Shown here piece by piece: positions 32,079 to 44,300 of a stretch of DNA of 64,000 nt (position 1 is the first letter of the stretch; each line of letters opens with the position of its first letter). The position numbers and the translations under genes were made by a program. The notes beneath the pieces were generated by a model, which had not been told where the DNA came from, made no database searches, and was given only the letters and a program-made list of their open reading frames with translations. The stretch is from Cliona cf. orientalis. Taxonomy: Eukaryota; Porifera; Demospongiae; Clionaida; Clionaidae. The stretch is taken from NCBI GenBank assembly GCA_963930775.1, contig OZ005692.1, positions 2,528,135-2,592,134 of the forward strand. Direction: 5' to 3'.

Positions 32079-32996
32079 ATGATGACAGTGAAGCTAGTAA
32101 TTTCGATATTTTTCTTTGCAAAGACAACAGTTACTGTATTTGCCCAAAACTCCGTGGGCCCCCAAGTCATTCCTGACACAGAGCCAATAATCTGTCCTTC
32201 ACAAAGAGACAGAGATGCAGCTCGACAAAACCTACATAGTGCAGCTTCAAGTGTAATACAGCAAATTGTAAATAAAAATATAAACAATGCTGTGAGTGCT
32301 CGCTGTGGACCGGGGCAGTGGTATCGTGTGGCCTACCTCAATATGAGTGATCCTACACAGCAGTGTCCTTCATGTTTGAGATTGTACTCTGCCAATGGCG
32401 TCAGAGCCTGCGGACGTCCAAGTAGCGTGGGAGCATATAGCTGCTCAAGCTTGAGCTTTGCTAGTGACAATGGTCGCCAGTATAGCAAGGTTTGTGGACA
32501 AGTTATCGGATACCAGATTGGAAGCACTGACGTCTTCGACAATCGGGGATATTCAATTGATATTGGATACGTTGATGGAGTGAGTATTACCTATGGTAAT
32601 TGTCCACCACGCACGCATATCTGGACTTAATATGCTGCTGGTTTGTCGGAGCAACTTCTTGCAACTAATGAACGCCACAACTGTCCGTGTGCACTAGTTG
32701 ATACTTCTTTCATGCCTAAGATACCACCACCGTTTGTTGGAAACAACTACTACTGTGAATCTGGAAATCCATTGAGTACATTTGAAAATACTGATGTATT
32801 GAGGTACACTAGTGATCCTCTCTGGGATGGCCAGCAGTGTGAAGGTCAGTGTTGTAGTGATGGGAGGACTCCGCCTTGGTTTAGTGTGACACTCGCTAAT
32901 CCAACAACTGACAATATCGAGGTCCGTATTTGTGGATCAGAGCCCACTACAAGTGAGGACACACCTATCAGCCTAATGGAACTCTATGTGCAGTGA
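32079..32996 (+). pseudogene. Secreted cysteine-rich protein, copy D (one in-frame stop)
   Basis: The full family sequence from signal peptide (MMTVKLVISIFFFAKTTVTVFAQ) to the C-terminal ELYVQ, interrupted only by a TAA at 32628-32630 inside the HIWT-YAAG block. The stop comes from three extra bases (ACT TAA TAT where other copies have ACT TAT), and the frame continues correctly after it. All other blocks and cysteines are present, so inactivation is very recent, polymorphic, or an assembly error. D is the only copy on the plus strand; together with the pore exon at 33755-33918 it was inverted as a unit. Confidence 0.8.
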
Positions 32997-33754
32997 TATT
33001 GCATGAAGACAAACAAATCAGATATTGGACTCTTAAAAGTGCATGATAAACTACTTTTAATCTTTTTCCTACGTGTGCATAGGAACTTGTGTATCATACT
33101 TTCACTTACCCTTTACTTTGATGCAATTGTGCTATAGTCTTTATCGTACAGCTTCATCATGTGATCGTTTAATGTATTACCATCCCTACTGTAATTTAAA
33201 ACAACTTCTGTGCAGTACTTCAAATTTTATGTATACATTAATTATAATATATTATAATCATGTACTTGACTCACAACATATAACAGCAAAGTATTGAATT
33301 GATGAACTATATGACATTGTAGCTTGCATGATAAAAACGATCTCTATAATACTTTCTTGGGCACATGAAGAGCTCGAGTTTGTGCTGGTGAAAGACAGAA
33401 ATGACAACATTCCAAATTTGTGACACAAACAATATTATACGTAGATATAGACATAATATTATATCTAGTATTTTTTATGTCATGTAACAGTTTTGTTTTG
33501 TAGGAGCTACGTAGTAGCTAAGCTTATAGATGGTTTTAGCTATATGAAAATTTAATGTTTTAGACATAAAATACTTTGGTATTTGACTCACAACGTATAT
33601 GAATAGCATGCATAGTAAAACGACCCCTTTCTTGGGCACAGTGTGTGTGCTGATGAAAGTCAGAAAATAATTATAATTATTATTATTCTAAACAAACAAT
33701 ACACATGTATAATTATTATTTTTTTTATTGTGCATGCATGGTATGTGTGTATAG

Positions 33755-33918
33755 ATGGTGTAGAGTGTCAACAGATGCAGAGAGTGGAGATGGACGACTG
33801 GCCTGTGTTCATGGAACCAAGCTGTGACACACTGTTCATGTGCTTCATCACCACCTTCAAGGAGGGAATCAGAGCTGGAGGAGGAATCAGTGATGTCATG
33901 AGAAAACCAGCCAGCCAT
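33755..33918 (+). pseudogene. IP3-receptor pore exon (exon 7) in the inverted segment
   Basis: A 164-bp exon with acceptor TATAG and donor CAT|GTGAGA, the same length as module 1 exon 7. It encodes [12 protein letters not shown], the pore helix and the GGGISDVMRKPA filter. It lies about 760 bp after gene D, as exon 7 lies after F, but on the plus strand and with no exon 8 downstream. It is an orphan exon, intact in itself. Confidence 0.8.
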
Positions 33919-33999
33919 GTGAGAATGGGGAGGGGAAGGGAGAGATAGCTATAGCTAGAGAGAGAATTAAGGCTGCAGGGGAAGAGGAGGAAAAAATGA

Positions 34000-34760
34000 G
34001 ATAGGCCTCTTGCGTTCCATGGGCCCCCTCCCCTGCTAAATTAGCATGCACCAAACTGTATACAGAGGTGCATGTTGTCTAACAACGCCCTTTTAATTGC
34101 CCGTATCTCAGGGGTGTGGCATTACCTGCACTAGATAAAATTCAGATCGATTTCATGCATGTAGGAAATGTGTAGCTAGGATATCGATAGGGCAAAATTT
34201 TCTACAAAAACCCTGCCCTATCTTCTGCCAAACATGTGTCGGAAAGCTCAAGTTTTGGTAAGCAGGACATAAAGGAAGACTTGCTTTTGGTCCAGTCAGT
34301 GAGCTCGTGCCTCAAAGACCACCATTCTCAAACAAGGATCGATTGGCCACCGGAAACTCACAAACAAACAATCTGGCACTTAAAACACACACAGCTGCAA
34401 TCCTCAATTAGGGCAAACTTGAAAACACGCAACTAGCTCTCAGTGTGATGATGAATCAGTGAAAAAGCACCTTCACAGCTGGCATGGATCAGAGGTCATA
34501 CCTAAGTGGGGGGAGGAATATGCATATATGGCGAAAGGGAAAGTACAGAGTGCAAATGCCGACACAATCTTTTTTGTATTATTTCCATTTGTTCATAACT
34601 GCTTCCCCCATCCCATAATTATTAATCGATATCACTGCATAAGAGTCTAGATCTTGTGGGCCAACCATCTCAATAATAATAATAAGCCAGTGGGAGTGTG
34701 CAGACTGTCATGGAAATTACTTTTATTGGAATGGCTGAGGAGAAATCTACAAGAAGAGAC
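34000..34760. other. 3' flank of module 2 with MITE relic
   Basis: 34080-34400 is another relic of the CAGGGGTGTG family (CCCGTATCTCAGGGGTGTGG, ACACACACAGCTGCAA), interrupted by an unrelated piece of about 150 bp. The remainder matches other module 3' flanks. No gene is seen. Confidence 0.55.
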
Positions 34761-35575
34761 TGTATTAATAATTATTAACAAAAATAATTGTGAAAAAATG
34801 AATCTAATAAGAAATCATTGTGAGAATCTTGGTCACTAAAGCTCAACCTTCAACAACTGAGGCATTGAAGATAATAATAATAATACAGAATACATGATAG
34901 CACAATCATGAAGGGGTGGCAGCTAGAGGTCTAAAGAAGAATATTATCGCTACATGGTCCCTGTTGGGTAAGACGCCATTCTAGAGTGGTGAGGGTTCAT
35001 CTGTAATGGCATTTGGGTCTGAATAGTTCTTTGCTGTTGAATCTTTCGTTGCTCCACCATCTATTGTGTATGAAGAAGAGAAAAAAAACATTACCAATAG
35101 TTAGTTTGAACAAGTTAATACACACTATAATACCACGCTTCTCCAATACTGCTACAATCCTTGGCCCCCCGCCCATAATTTGGCAAAAATTATGTTCCAT
35201 TTGAATCTCCTAACTATTACTACATCCCCCCTCACCCTCTCTCTCTCTCTCCCACTCGCTTTTCCCCTCTTCCCCTCCCTTCTTCCTTTCTCCTCCCTCC
35301 TTCTTATACTTAACTTACACCCACCCTCAAGATACAGTGCCCTCTAATTAGCTATATACCTTTTCTCGTAGGTCATTCAGCTGTGACGATAGATTCTTGA
35401 CGAGGCTGGTGGTCTCCTTGAGTTGACGCTGAAGCTCCTTCATTTCATTCTGCTCCTGCTCCACTTCCTCTGTGTCCAGTGACATGCACCGCAGTCGTGG
35501 AAACCACTCCAGATCAGCTGGTTTATTCTAAAGGAATAGTCAAAATTTAATGATTGTGCATACATGGATGTGTCT

Positions 35576-35745
<170 letters not shown>

Positions 35746-37206
35746 CAAAAGGAGTGAGAGCCTCGCTTGAAATGAAGGTTCAATTCTCTCAAACACATAA
35801 CTCTCTGGTCCAGTAAACTCTGTTGTATCTTTAGTCTTGAGGTGAACAACGAAAGAGAGGTAGTGCCATACATTGTGTTCGTGGGTTATGTGCTGGTGGA
35901 ATGTCACATCCTTGTTTTCAAAGGCACCTCGACTCAATCCTGTAACGAACAAACAAAAAAATAATAAATATTATGTCCCCAACAATTATACTCAACTCTG
36001 TGAAGAGTTGGCAGTTTAAATGTTCAAGTTATTTTTCTGTAACTGTTATTAATAAGGAAATGTTTGTAATAAAGATTTCCCGACCTATAGTATATGATGG
36101 CATACATGTACATTTACATGTACATGTACATAATCATGCTCACCACAAATGAAGCAGTCATTCTTCAGCTGTTCCTCTTTTCTGTTCTTCTGCTCTGAGG
36201 TCGGCAAAGGTGTCAATGATCACACCAAAGATGAGGTTCTGGAAGATGATGACAATCACTATCAGGAAGAAGGTGAGGTCGTAGATGAATCGCAACGAAA
36301 ACAGCCTCTCCTGTGAAACAAAGAGCGATATCATAAAATAATTCATACAATCACATAATTCTCTCTCTCTCTCTCGCTCCCTTTCCCTCAACCTCTTTCT
36401 CACCCCCTCTTCCTCTCCTTCCCATTTTCTCAGAGTTCTTCCCACCCTCTATACCCTTCCTTCTCTCTCTGCCTCTCCCATGGCCATTCTCACAAGGTAA
36501 GCTCATTTTCTCAACAATCCTCTCCTTCCTACAGACCTCCCTCTCTCCCTCTCCCTCCCCCCTCCAATTCTCACATGGCTATCTCATTTCCCTTCCCCTT
36601 CCCATTCTCACATGGCTAGCTGGTTTTCTCAAGACATCGCTGATTCCTCCTCCAGCTCTGATTCCCTCCTTGAAGGTAGTGATGAAGCACATGAATAGTG
36701 TGTCACAGCTTGGCTCCATGAACACAGGCCAGTCGTCCATCTCCACTCTCTGCATCTGCTGACACTCTATACCATCTCCTGCACACATAACATGGCATAA
36801 AAAAGAAAAATATGTCGTATGTATTGTTTGTGTCATATCGATATCAAGTTTTAGTTTGGAATTTTATCATAGTTACTTTCATCAGCACAAACACTTTACA
36901 TGCCCAAGATAGTAGGAGTCATTTTTACTATAATATGCAGTTCATCAATAATGTTATTAATACTTTGCTATTATAATGTGTTGTTGGTCAAGTACATGAT
37001 ATTGTATGTATATAAAATATTGCACAGAGGTTGTTTATTGTAGGGATGAAATAAACACACAACTATTATGATGAAGCTATAATTATTATGATAAAGTATT
37101 CTGCAAAATTGCATCAAATTGAAGGGTAACTAAAAGGCATGACACATTCCTATACACACATAGGAAAAATATTATGTTTAACATGGAGTTGCATGAGTCT
37201 TCAATA

Positions 37207-38079
37207 TCACTGCACATAGAGTTCCATTAGGCTGATGGGTGAGTCCTCATTTTCAGAGGAATTCGATCCACAAATGCGGACCTCGATATCGTCAGTTGTT
37301 GGATTAGCGAGTGTCACACTAAACCAAGGCGGAGTCCTCCCATCACTACAACACTGACCTTCACACTGCTGGCCATCCCAGAGAGGATCACTAGTGTACC
37401 TCAATACATCAGTATTTTCAAATGTACTCAATGGATTTCCAGATTCACAGTAGTAGTTGTTTCCAACAAACGATGGCGGTGTCTTAGGCGTAATAGAAGT
37501 ACCAGCTAGCGCACATGGACAGCTAGATCCAAGGAGTTGCTCCGACACACCAGCAGCGTAAGTCCAGATATGAGTGCGTGGACGACCATAGGTAATACTC
37601 ACTCCATCAACGTATATACTATCTATTGAAGTTTGCCGACTGTCGAAGACGTCAGTACTTCCAATCTGGTATCCAATAACCTGTCCACAGACCTTACTAT
37701 ACTGGCGACCACTGCCACTAGCAAAGGTCAGGTTTGAGCAGCTAAATATTCCCATGCTACTTGGACGTCCACAGGCTCTGGTACCATTGGCAGAGTACAA
37801 TCTCAAAGATGAAGGACACTGCTGTGTAGGATCACTCATATTCAGGTAGGCCACACGATACCACTGCCCAGGCCCACAGCGAGCAATCACAGTATTGTCA
37901 TTTATAAATTGTTGTACTGCATTTGAAGCAGCACTATGTAAGTTTTGTCGAGCTGCATCTCTGTCTTCTTGTGAAGGACAAATTTCTGTGCCAGGAATGA
38001 CTTCGGGGCCCACTGAATCTTGGGCAAATACAGTTACTACAAAGAAAGCTATTGAAATTACTAGCTTCACTGCCAGCAT
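37207..38079 (-). CDS. Secreted cysteine-rich protein, copy E (intact)
   Basis: A 290-residue family member. Signal peptide [19 protein letters not shown], then CPSQEDRDAARQNLHSAAS (shared with C and D), the [17 protein letters not shown] block, [27 protein letters not shown], a shortened SSCPC loop, CESGNP and [11 protein letters not shown], ending ELYVQ. It is shorter than F because of gaps at the signal-peptide end and before SCPC. Nested on the same strand in module 2 between receptor exons 6 and 7. The host receptor copy is broken while this gene remains open, so selection may act on the secreted gene alone. A TATATAAA promoter element lies 119 bp upstream (38191-38198). Confidence 0.82.
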   Translation of the reverse strand: MLAVKLVISIAFFVVTVFAQDSVGPEVIPGTEICPSQEDRDAARQNLHSAASNAVQQFINDNTVIARCGPGQWYRVAYLNMSDPTQQCPSSLRLYSANGTRACGRPSSMGIFSCSNLTFASGSGRQYSKVCGQVIGYQIGSTDVFDSRQTSIDSIYVDGVSITYGRPRTHIWTYAAGVSEQLLGSSCPCALAGTSITPKTPPSFVGNNYYCESGNPLSTFENTDVLRYTSDPLWDGQQCEGQCCSDGRTPPWFSVTLANPTTDDIEVRICGSNSSENEDSPISLMELYVQ

Positions 38080-38188
38080 ATTGGCTAATTCTTATAGCTG
38101 CTACTTGCTATCAACACGATTGTGCTTACAATAATGAGCCAGTGGGCACTACTGTGACCACGGAAGTATGTACACGTACGAAACTAAG

Positions 38189-38200
38189 GGTTTATATAGA
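38189..38200 (-). promoter_or_regulatory. TATA-like element of copy E
   Basis: On the minus strand CTATATAAACCC, at 119 bp before the ATG. The same element occurs at the same distance before copy F and, slightly changed, before D and in the remnant at 28815. Copies A, B and C lack it and have an inverted CCAAT box instead. Confidence 0.55.
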
Positions 38201-39459
38201 TCCATCACTTAACAGAAAAGCCGAAAGAAAACTGTCAGATGTTTTGGGATTTTTTATGTCTATAGCTTGATGTATTTGCTTCAAGTAGTAGTCAACTCTG
38301 TTAGTACCTCTACAGTATAGTATACTCATGCACAGACCTAATATACACTAACTACAGATAATAAAATAAATATGGTAAATGAAATGTTTGACACCCTTTG
38401 GTCCTGCCTTTATTCAACATATTTGGACCACCTCTCTTGTGTACCTAATCTTGTGTAGATTACAATCATGCACTTATCCATAAAGGAATATTATCATATT
38501 ATTGAAAGATCATCAAATCTGCAAAAATAAATCACCTAGCATTAAATTTTAACCTTTACCTGCATCACACTCTCCCTATCTTCCTCAGCTCTGTGAAGCG
38601 CTCCATGGGGTTGGTGGCTATCATCGAGTTATTGAAGAACATGTGAGTAGAGGTAGATTAGAATGATGGCCAGGACTGCAGTCAGCAGAACTGACTGAAT
38701 GTTCTTGGTCACACTGAGCAACACATTTGAAGAGTTTCGAATCTCTAGACAATATCCATCAACTGTGTTTGTGCAAGTGTGTGTGAGCATGTGTGTATGT
38801 GTGTACATGTGTGTAGGGCAGGGGATGTGCATAAAAAAGCCCAGTATCCACAAGAGAGACTAATTTTGGGACCTTTGTTTGTAGTATATTATAATAATAT
38901 TATTATGATACAAGTTTTCTCACTACTAGGTTTGTAAGATAGCAAGTTGTGTATTATGATAATACTATCTTCCCCAAATAATCCCTTTTCTCATAGCAGA
39001 TTTTAGTATGGAAATATCCAGCAACTAGACTAAGTAAATATTACGAAGTACCACAGGCCAATGATGAAAGGGAACATACATGTAGGTCAATACATTGAGC
39101 TAATGCACCCAGTTAAGATGCATAATATCTTCTTATTAATTTTTATCCTACCCCACCATAATACATGGATGCATTTCATGCAAGTGCACAATATCAATGC
39201 CATAATTATAATATTTATATATTCTTGACGCTATCAAATGCCGCTTACCAGTAGTATCACGAAGAGGAATTCATGGACTAAAAACCCAAAGAAGCAAACG
39301 GAGAGATAGAACCAGTGGTAGGGCAACTCAGGTTCGAGAGACACAGCCTTTGCTAGGCTTTGAGTTGGTGTTGGTGGAGGCTTGCTGTCGGTTAGGACGA
39401 AGGACTCCCTTGTTCGAGATCAGACTCACCATGAAAATACCTTTGTTGACCAGCTGTGT

Positions 39460-40646
39460 ATGTGTGCAGTGCGAGTATTGTGTATGTGTGTGTGTGTGTG
39501 TGTGCATAAAATTAATGTAAATGTGTATACCATATTATTATAGCATGTGTTCCATGGGCCCCCTCCCCCTGCTGAATTAGCACCTAAACTACAATAATGT
39601 CATAGAGAGATGCATGTTATCTAACCATGCCCTTATATCAGGGGTGTGGCTGCTACACTAGCCAGTAATGTTCTCCATGGACTGCATGAAAGCTAGCTAG
39701 GCCAGAATTCGAAGGTAGGGGCCAGGCCACACCCAAAACAGCATTACCTGGTGCCCCAGAGACCACCATTCTCGAACAAGTATTGATTGGCCACCGGAAG
39801 CTCACAAATAATCTTGCACTTACGTGTAAAAGACACAGCTGCAATCGTCATGACAAGCTTAAGGGCAAACTTGAAAACACGCAACTCTCAGTATGACGAT
39901 GAATCAGTGAAATTCTGCCACACCAATCATGCACTGAAGAGCTCACCTCATTTGACTCCTGCGTGCATGGGCATGGCTGGGTGGAGTAGTTGACAACATC
40001 TCATCTAAATCGTCACCTCCCATCGATCTGGGCTGGGCCTATGGTCCTCGAGCACAATCACATGTACTGCCTCTATAATGGGCATGGCCTCACCAATTAA
40101 AGCATAGAGTATAATTCCAGCCCTCAAGATCAGCTCCCCCAAAGCACCTTCACAGATGGCATGGGTCAGAGGTCATACCTAATTAGGGGGAACATGCATG
40201 CAGCAACGAAAGGGAAAGTACAGAGTGCATGCAAATTAATGCCCACATAAGCTATCTATAATATTATTGTATTATTTCTGTGTTCATAACCTCTTCCCAC
40301 ATCCTATAAGAATAATTATTATAATCAATCGATATCACTGCATAAGTCTAGATATCGAGATCCAACCATCACAATAATAATAATAAGCCAGCTTGAGTGT
40401 GCAGAATGTCATGGAAAATTTATTGGAATGGCTGAAGAGAAATCTACAAGAAGAGACTGTATTAATAATTATTAACAAAAATAATTGTGAAAATATGAAT
40501 CTAATAAGAAATCATTGTGAGAATTTTGGTCACTAAAGCTCAACCTTCAACAACTGAGGCATTGAAGATAATAATAATAATACAGAATACATGATAGCAC
40601 AATCGTGAAGGGGTGGCAGCTATAGGTCTAAAGAAGAATATTATCG
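39460..40646. other. Intermodule region 3' of module 1
   Basis: Starts with a GT repeat (39478-39506). 39590-39850 is a CAGGGGTGTG-family relic, and the rest is the shared 3' flank of receptor modules. No gene is seen. Confidence 0.5.
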
Positions 40647-41301
40647 CTACATGGTCCCTGTTGGGTAAGACGCCATTCTAGAGTGGTGAGGGTTCATCTG
40701 TAATGGCATCTGGGTCTGAATAGTTCTTTGCTGTTGAATCTTTCGTTGCTCTACCATCTATTGTGTATGAAGAAGAGAAAAAAAAAAACATTACCAATAG
40801 TTAGTTTGAACAAGTTAACACACACTATAATACCACGCTTCTCCAATGAAAATCCTGCATAAAACCCTGGAAGTACTGCTACAATCCTTGGCCCACCCAT
40901 CCATAATTTGGCAAAATTTATGTTTCATTTGCACCCCCTAACTATTACTACATCCCCCCTCCACCCTCTCTCTCCCACTCACTTTTCCCCTCTTCCCCTC
41001 CCTTCTTCCTTTCTCCTCCCTCCTTCTTATGCTTAACTTACAACCCACCCTCAAGATACAGTGCCCGCTAATTAGCTACCTTTTCTCGTAGGTCGTTCAG
41101 CTGTGACGATAGATTCTTGACGAGGCTGGTGGTCTCCTTGAGCTGACGCTGAAGCTCCTTCATTTCATTCTGCTCCTGCTCCACCTCCTCTGTGTCCAGT
41201 GACATGCACCGCAGTCGTGGAAACCACTCCAGATCAGCTGGTTTATTCTAAAGGAATAGTCAAATGATTGTGCATACATGGATGTGTGTGTTTGAGTGAG
41301 T

Positions 41302-41381
<80 letters not shown>

Positions 41382-44300
41382 GAGAGGTAGAGATCGACTC
41401 AGAAGGAGTGAGAGCCTCACTTGAAATGAAGGTTCAATTCTCTCAAACACATAACTCTCTGGTCCAGTAAACTCTGTTGTGTCTTTAGTCTTGAGGTGAA
41501 CAACGAAAGAGAGGTAGTGCCATACGTTGTGTTCTTGGGTTATGTGCTGGTGGAATGTCACATCCTTGTTCTCAAAGTCACCTCGACCCAATCCTGTAAC
41601 AAACAAACAACAAAACAATGAATATTATGTCCCCAACAATTATACTCAACTCTATGAAGAGTTGGTAGCTAGTTAATATTTAAAATTTTGATGTACACGT
41701 CATTTTCTAATAAGGAAATGTTTATAACACTAAAATTTACGGTATATAATCTAGAGGAAACATTGCATGTCCATTCTGCATAATTATTATGATATAATAG
41801 GAAACCTGTACTAGTAATGTAATCATGCTCACCACAAATGAAGCATTCATTCTTTAGCTGTTCCTCTTTTTTGTTCTTCTCTGCTCTGAGGTCGGCAAAG
41901 GTGTCAATGATCACACCAAAGATGAGGTTCTGGAAGATGATGACAATCACTATCAGGAAGAAGGTGAGATCGTAGATGAATCGCAACGAAAACAGCCTCT
42001 CCTGTGAAACAAAGAGCAATATCATAAAATTCATACAATCACACAAGTCTCTCGCTCCCTTTCCCTCAACCTCTCTCTCATCCCTTCTTCCCCTCCTTCC
42101 CATTTTCTCAAAGTTCTTCCCACCCTCTATACCCTTCCTTCTCTCTCTCTCTCTCTGCCTCTCCCATGGCCATTCTCACAACTTAAGGTAAGCTCATTTT
42201 CTCAACAATCCTCTCCTTCCTATAGACCTCCCTCTCTCACATGGCTATCTCATTTCCCCATTCTCACATGGCTAGCTGGTTTTCTCAAGACATCGCTGAT
42301 TCCTCCTCCAGCTCTGATTCCCTCCTTGAAGGTGGTGATGAAGCACATGAACAGTGTATCACAGCTTGGCTCCATGAACACAGGCCAGTCGTCCATCTCC
42401 ACTCTCTGCATCTGCTGACACTCTATACCATCTGCACACAATAAAAAAAAACAGAACATATATGTAGTACATGTCATATGTATTGTTAGTGTCACATCAA
42501 ATTTGAAATGTTGACATTCAATTTGCTGATTTTCACCAGCACATACACTTCACGTGCCCAAGAAAGCAGGGGTCGTTTTACCTTGCAAGCTATATACATG
42601 TAGTTCATCAACTAATTATTAATACTTTGCTGTCGAATTTTGCGAGTCTAGTACATGATATTGTATGTATAAAAGGTATTGCACATGCAGAAGTTGTATA
42701 TAGTAGGGATGGTAATACAATAAACACACATCAATCAAATGATGAAGCTGTACAGTAAAGTATTCTAGCACAATTGCATCAAAGTGAAGTGTAACTAAAG
42801 GTACGACATGTTCCTACGCACACATAGGAAAAGATTAAAAGTATAAATCATGCATTTTTCACGAATCCAATATCTCATTAGTTTGTCTTCAATATCACTG
42901 CACATAGAGTTCTATTATGCTGATGGGTGTGTCCTCATCTGTAGTGGGCTCCGATCCACAAATGCGGACCTCGATATTGTCAGTTGTTGGATTAGTGAGT
43001 GTCACACTAAACCAAGGCGGAGTCCTCCCATCACTACAACACTGACCTTCACACTGCTGGCCATCCCAGAGAGGATCACTAGTATACCTCAATACATCAG
43101 TATGTTCGAATGTACCAGATGGATTTCCAGATTCACAGTAGTAGTTGTTTCCTACAAACAATGGTGGTGTCTTAGGCGTGAAAGAAGTACCAGCTAGCGC
43201 ACACGGACAGTTGTGGATTTCATTAGTTGCAAGAAGTTGCTCCGATAAACCAGCAGCGTAAGTCCAGATATGCGTGCGTGGTGAAGAACTATAGGTAATA
43301 CTCACTCCATCAACATATGCAGTATCTATTGAAGCTTGCCAATTAAAGGAGACATCAGTGCTTCCAACCTGGTATCCGATAACTTGTCCACAAACCTTGC
43401 TATATTGGCGACCATTGCCACTAGCAAAGCTCAAGCTCGAGCAGCTATACGCTCCCATGCTACTTGGGCGTCCGCAGGCTCTGATACCATTGGCAGAGTA
43501 CAATCTCAAAGATGAAGGACACTGCTGTGTAGGATCACTCATATTGAGGTAGACCACACGATACCACTGCCCAGGTCCACAGCGAGCACTCACAGTAATA
43601 TTATTTTCAAATTGCTGTATTGCACTCAAAGTAGCATTCTGTAGACTTTGTCGAGCTACATCTCTGTCTTCTTGCAAAGCACAAATTCCTGGTTCTATGG
43701 CAGGAATGACTCGGAGGCGCATTGAGTTTTGTGCAAACACAGTTACTACATGTATCTTTGCAAAGAAAGCTATCGAAATTACTAGCTTCACTGCCAGCAT
43801 ATTGACTAATTCTTATAGCTGCTACTTGCTATCATTGATTGTGCTTATAATAATGAGCCAGTGCATGGGCACTACTGTAACTATGGAAGTATGTACATGT
43901 GCAAAACTAAGGGTTTATATAGATCCATGTCAAAATAGCAAAGCCAAGAGGAAATAGATGTTTTGGGACTTTTTATATAGCTTATTGTATTTGCATCGAG
44001 TAATGTACTGTAGTAATCAACTCTGTTAGTATCTCTACACTATAGTATACTCATGCACAGACCTAATATACACTAACTGTAGATAATAATATTATGGTAA
44101 ATGAAATATTTGACACCCTTTGGTCCTGCCTTTGTTTAACTTGCTTGGACCATCTCTCCTGTGTACCTAACCTCATTTGGTAGCAGTTACCATAGCAACA
44201 TAATTTCAACCTCAAATTGTGAGATAGTTAGAGGTGATAGAGGGTCATTAGTAGGTTAACGGGTCAGCAGTGACTGCTACTAAAATACATGTAGTTTGAT

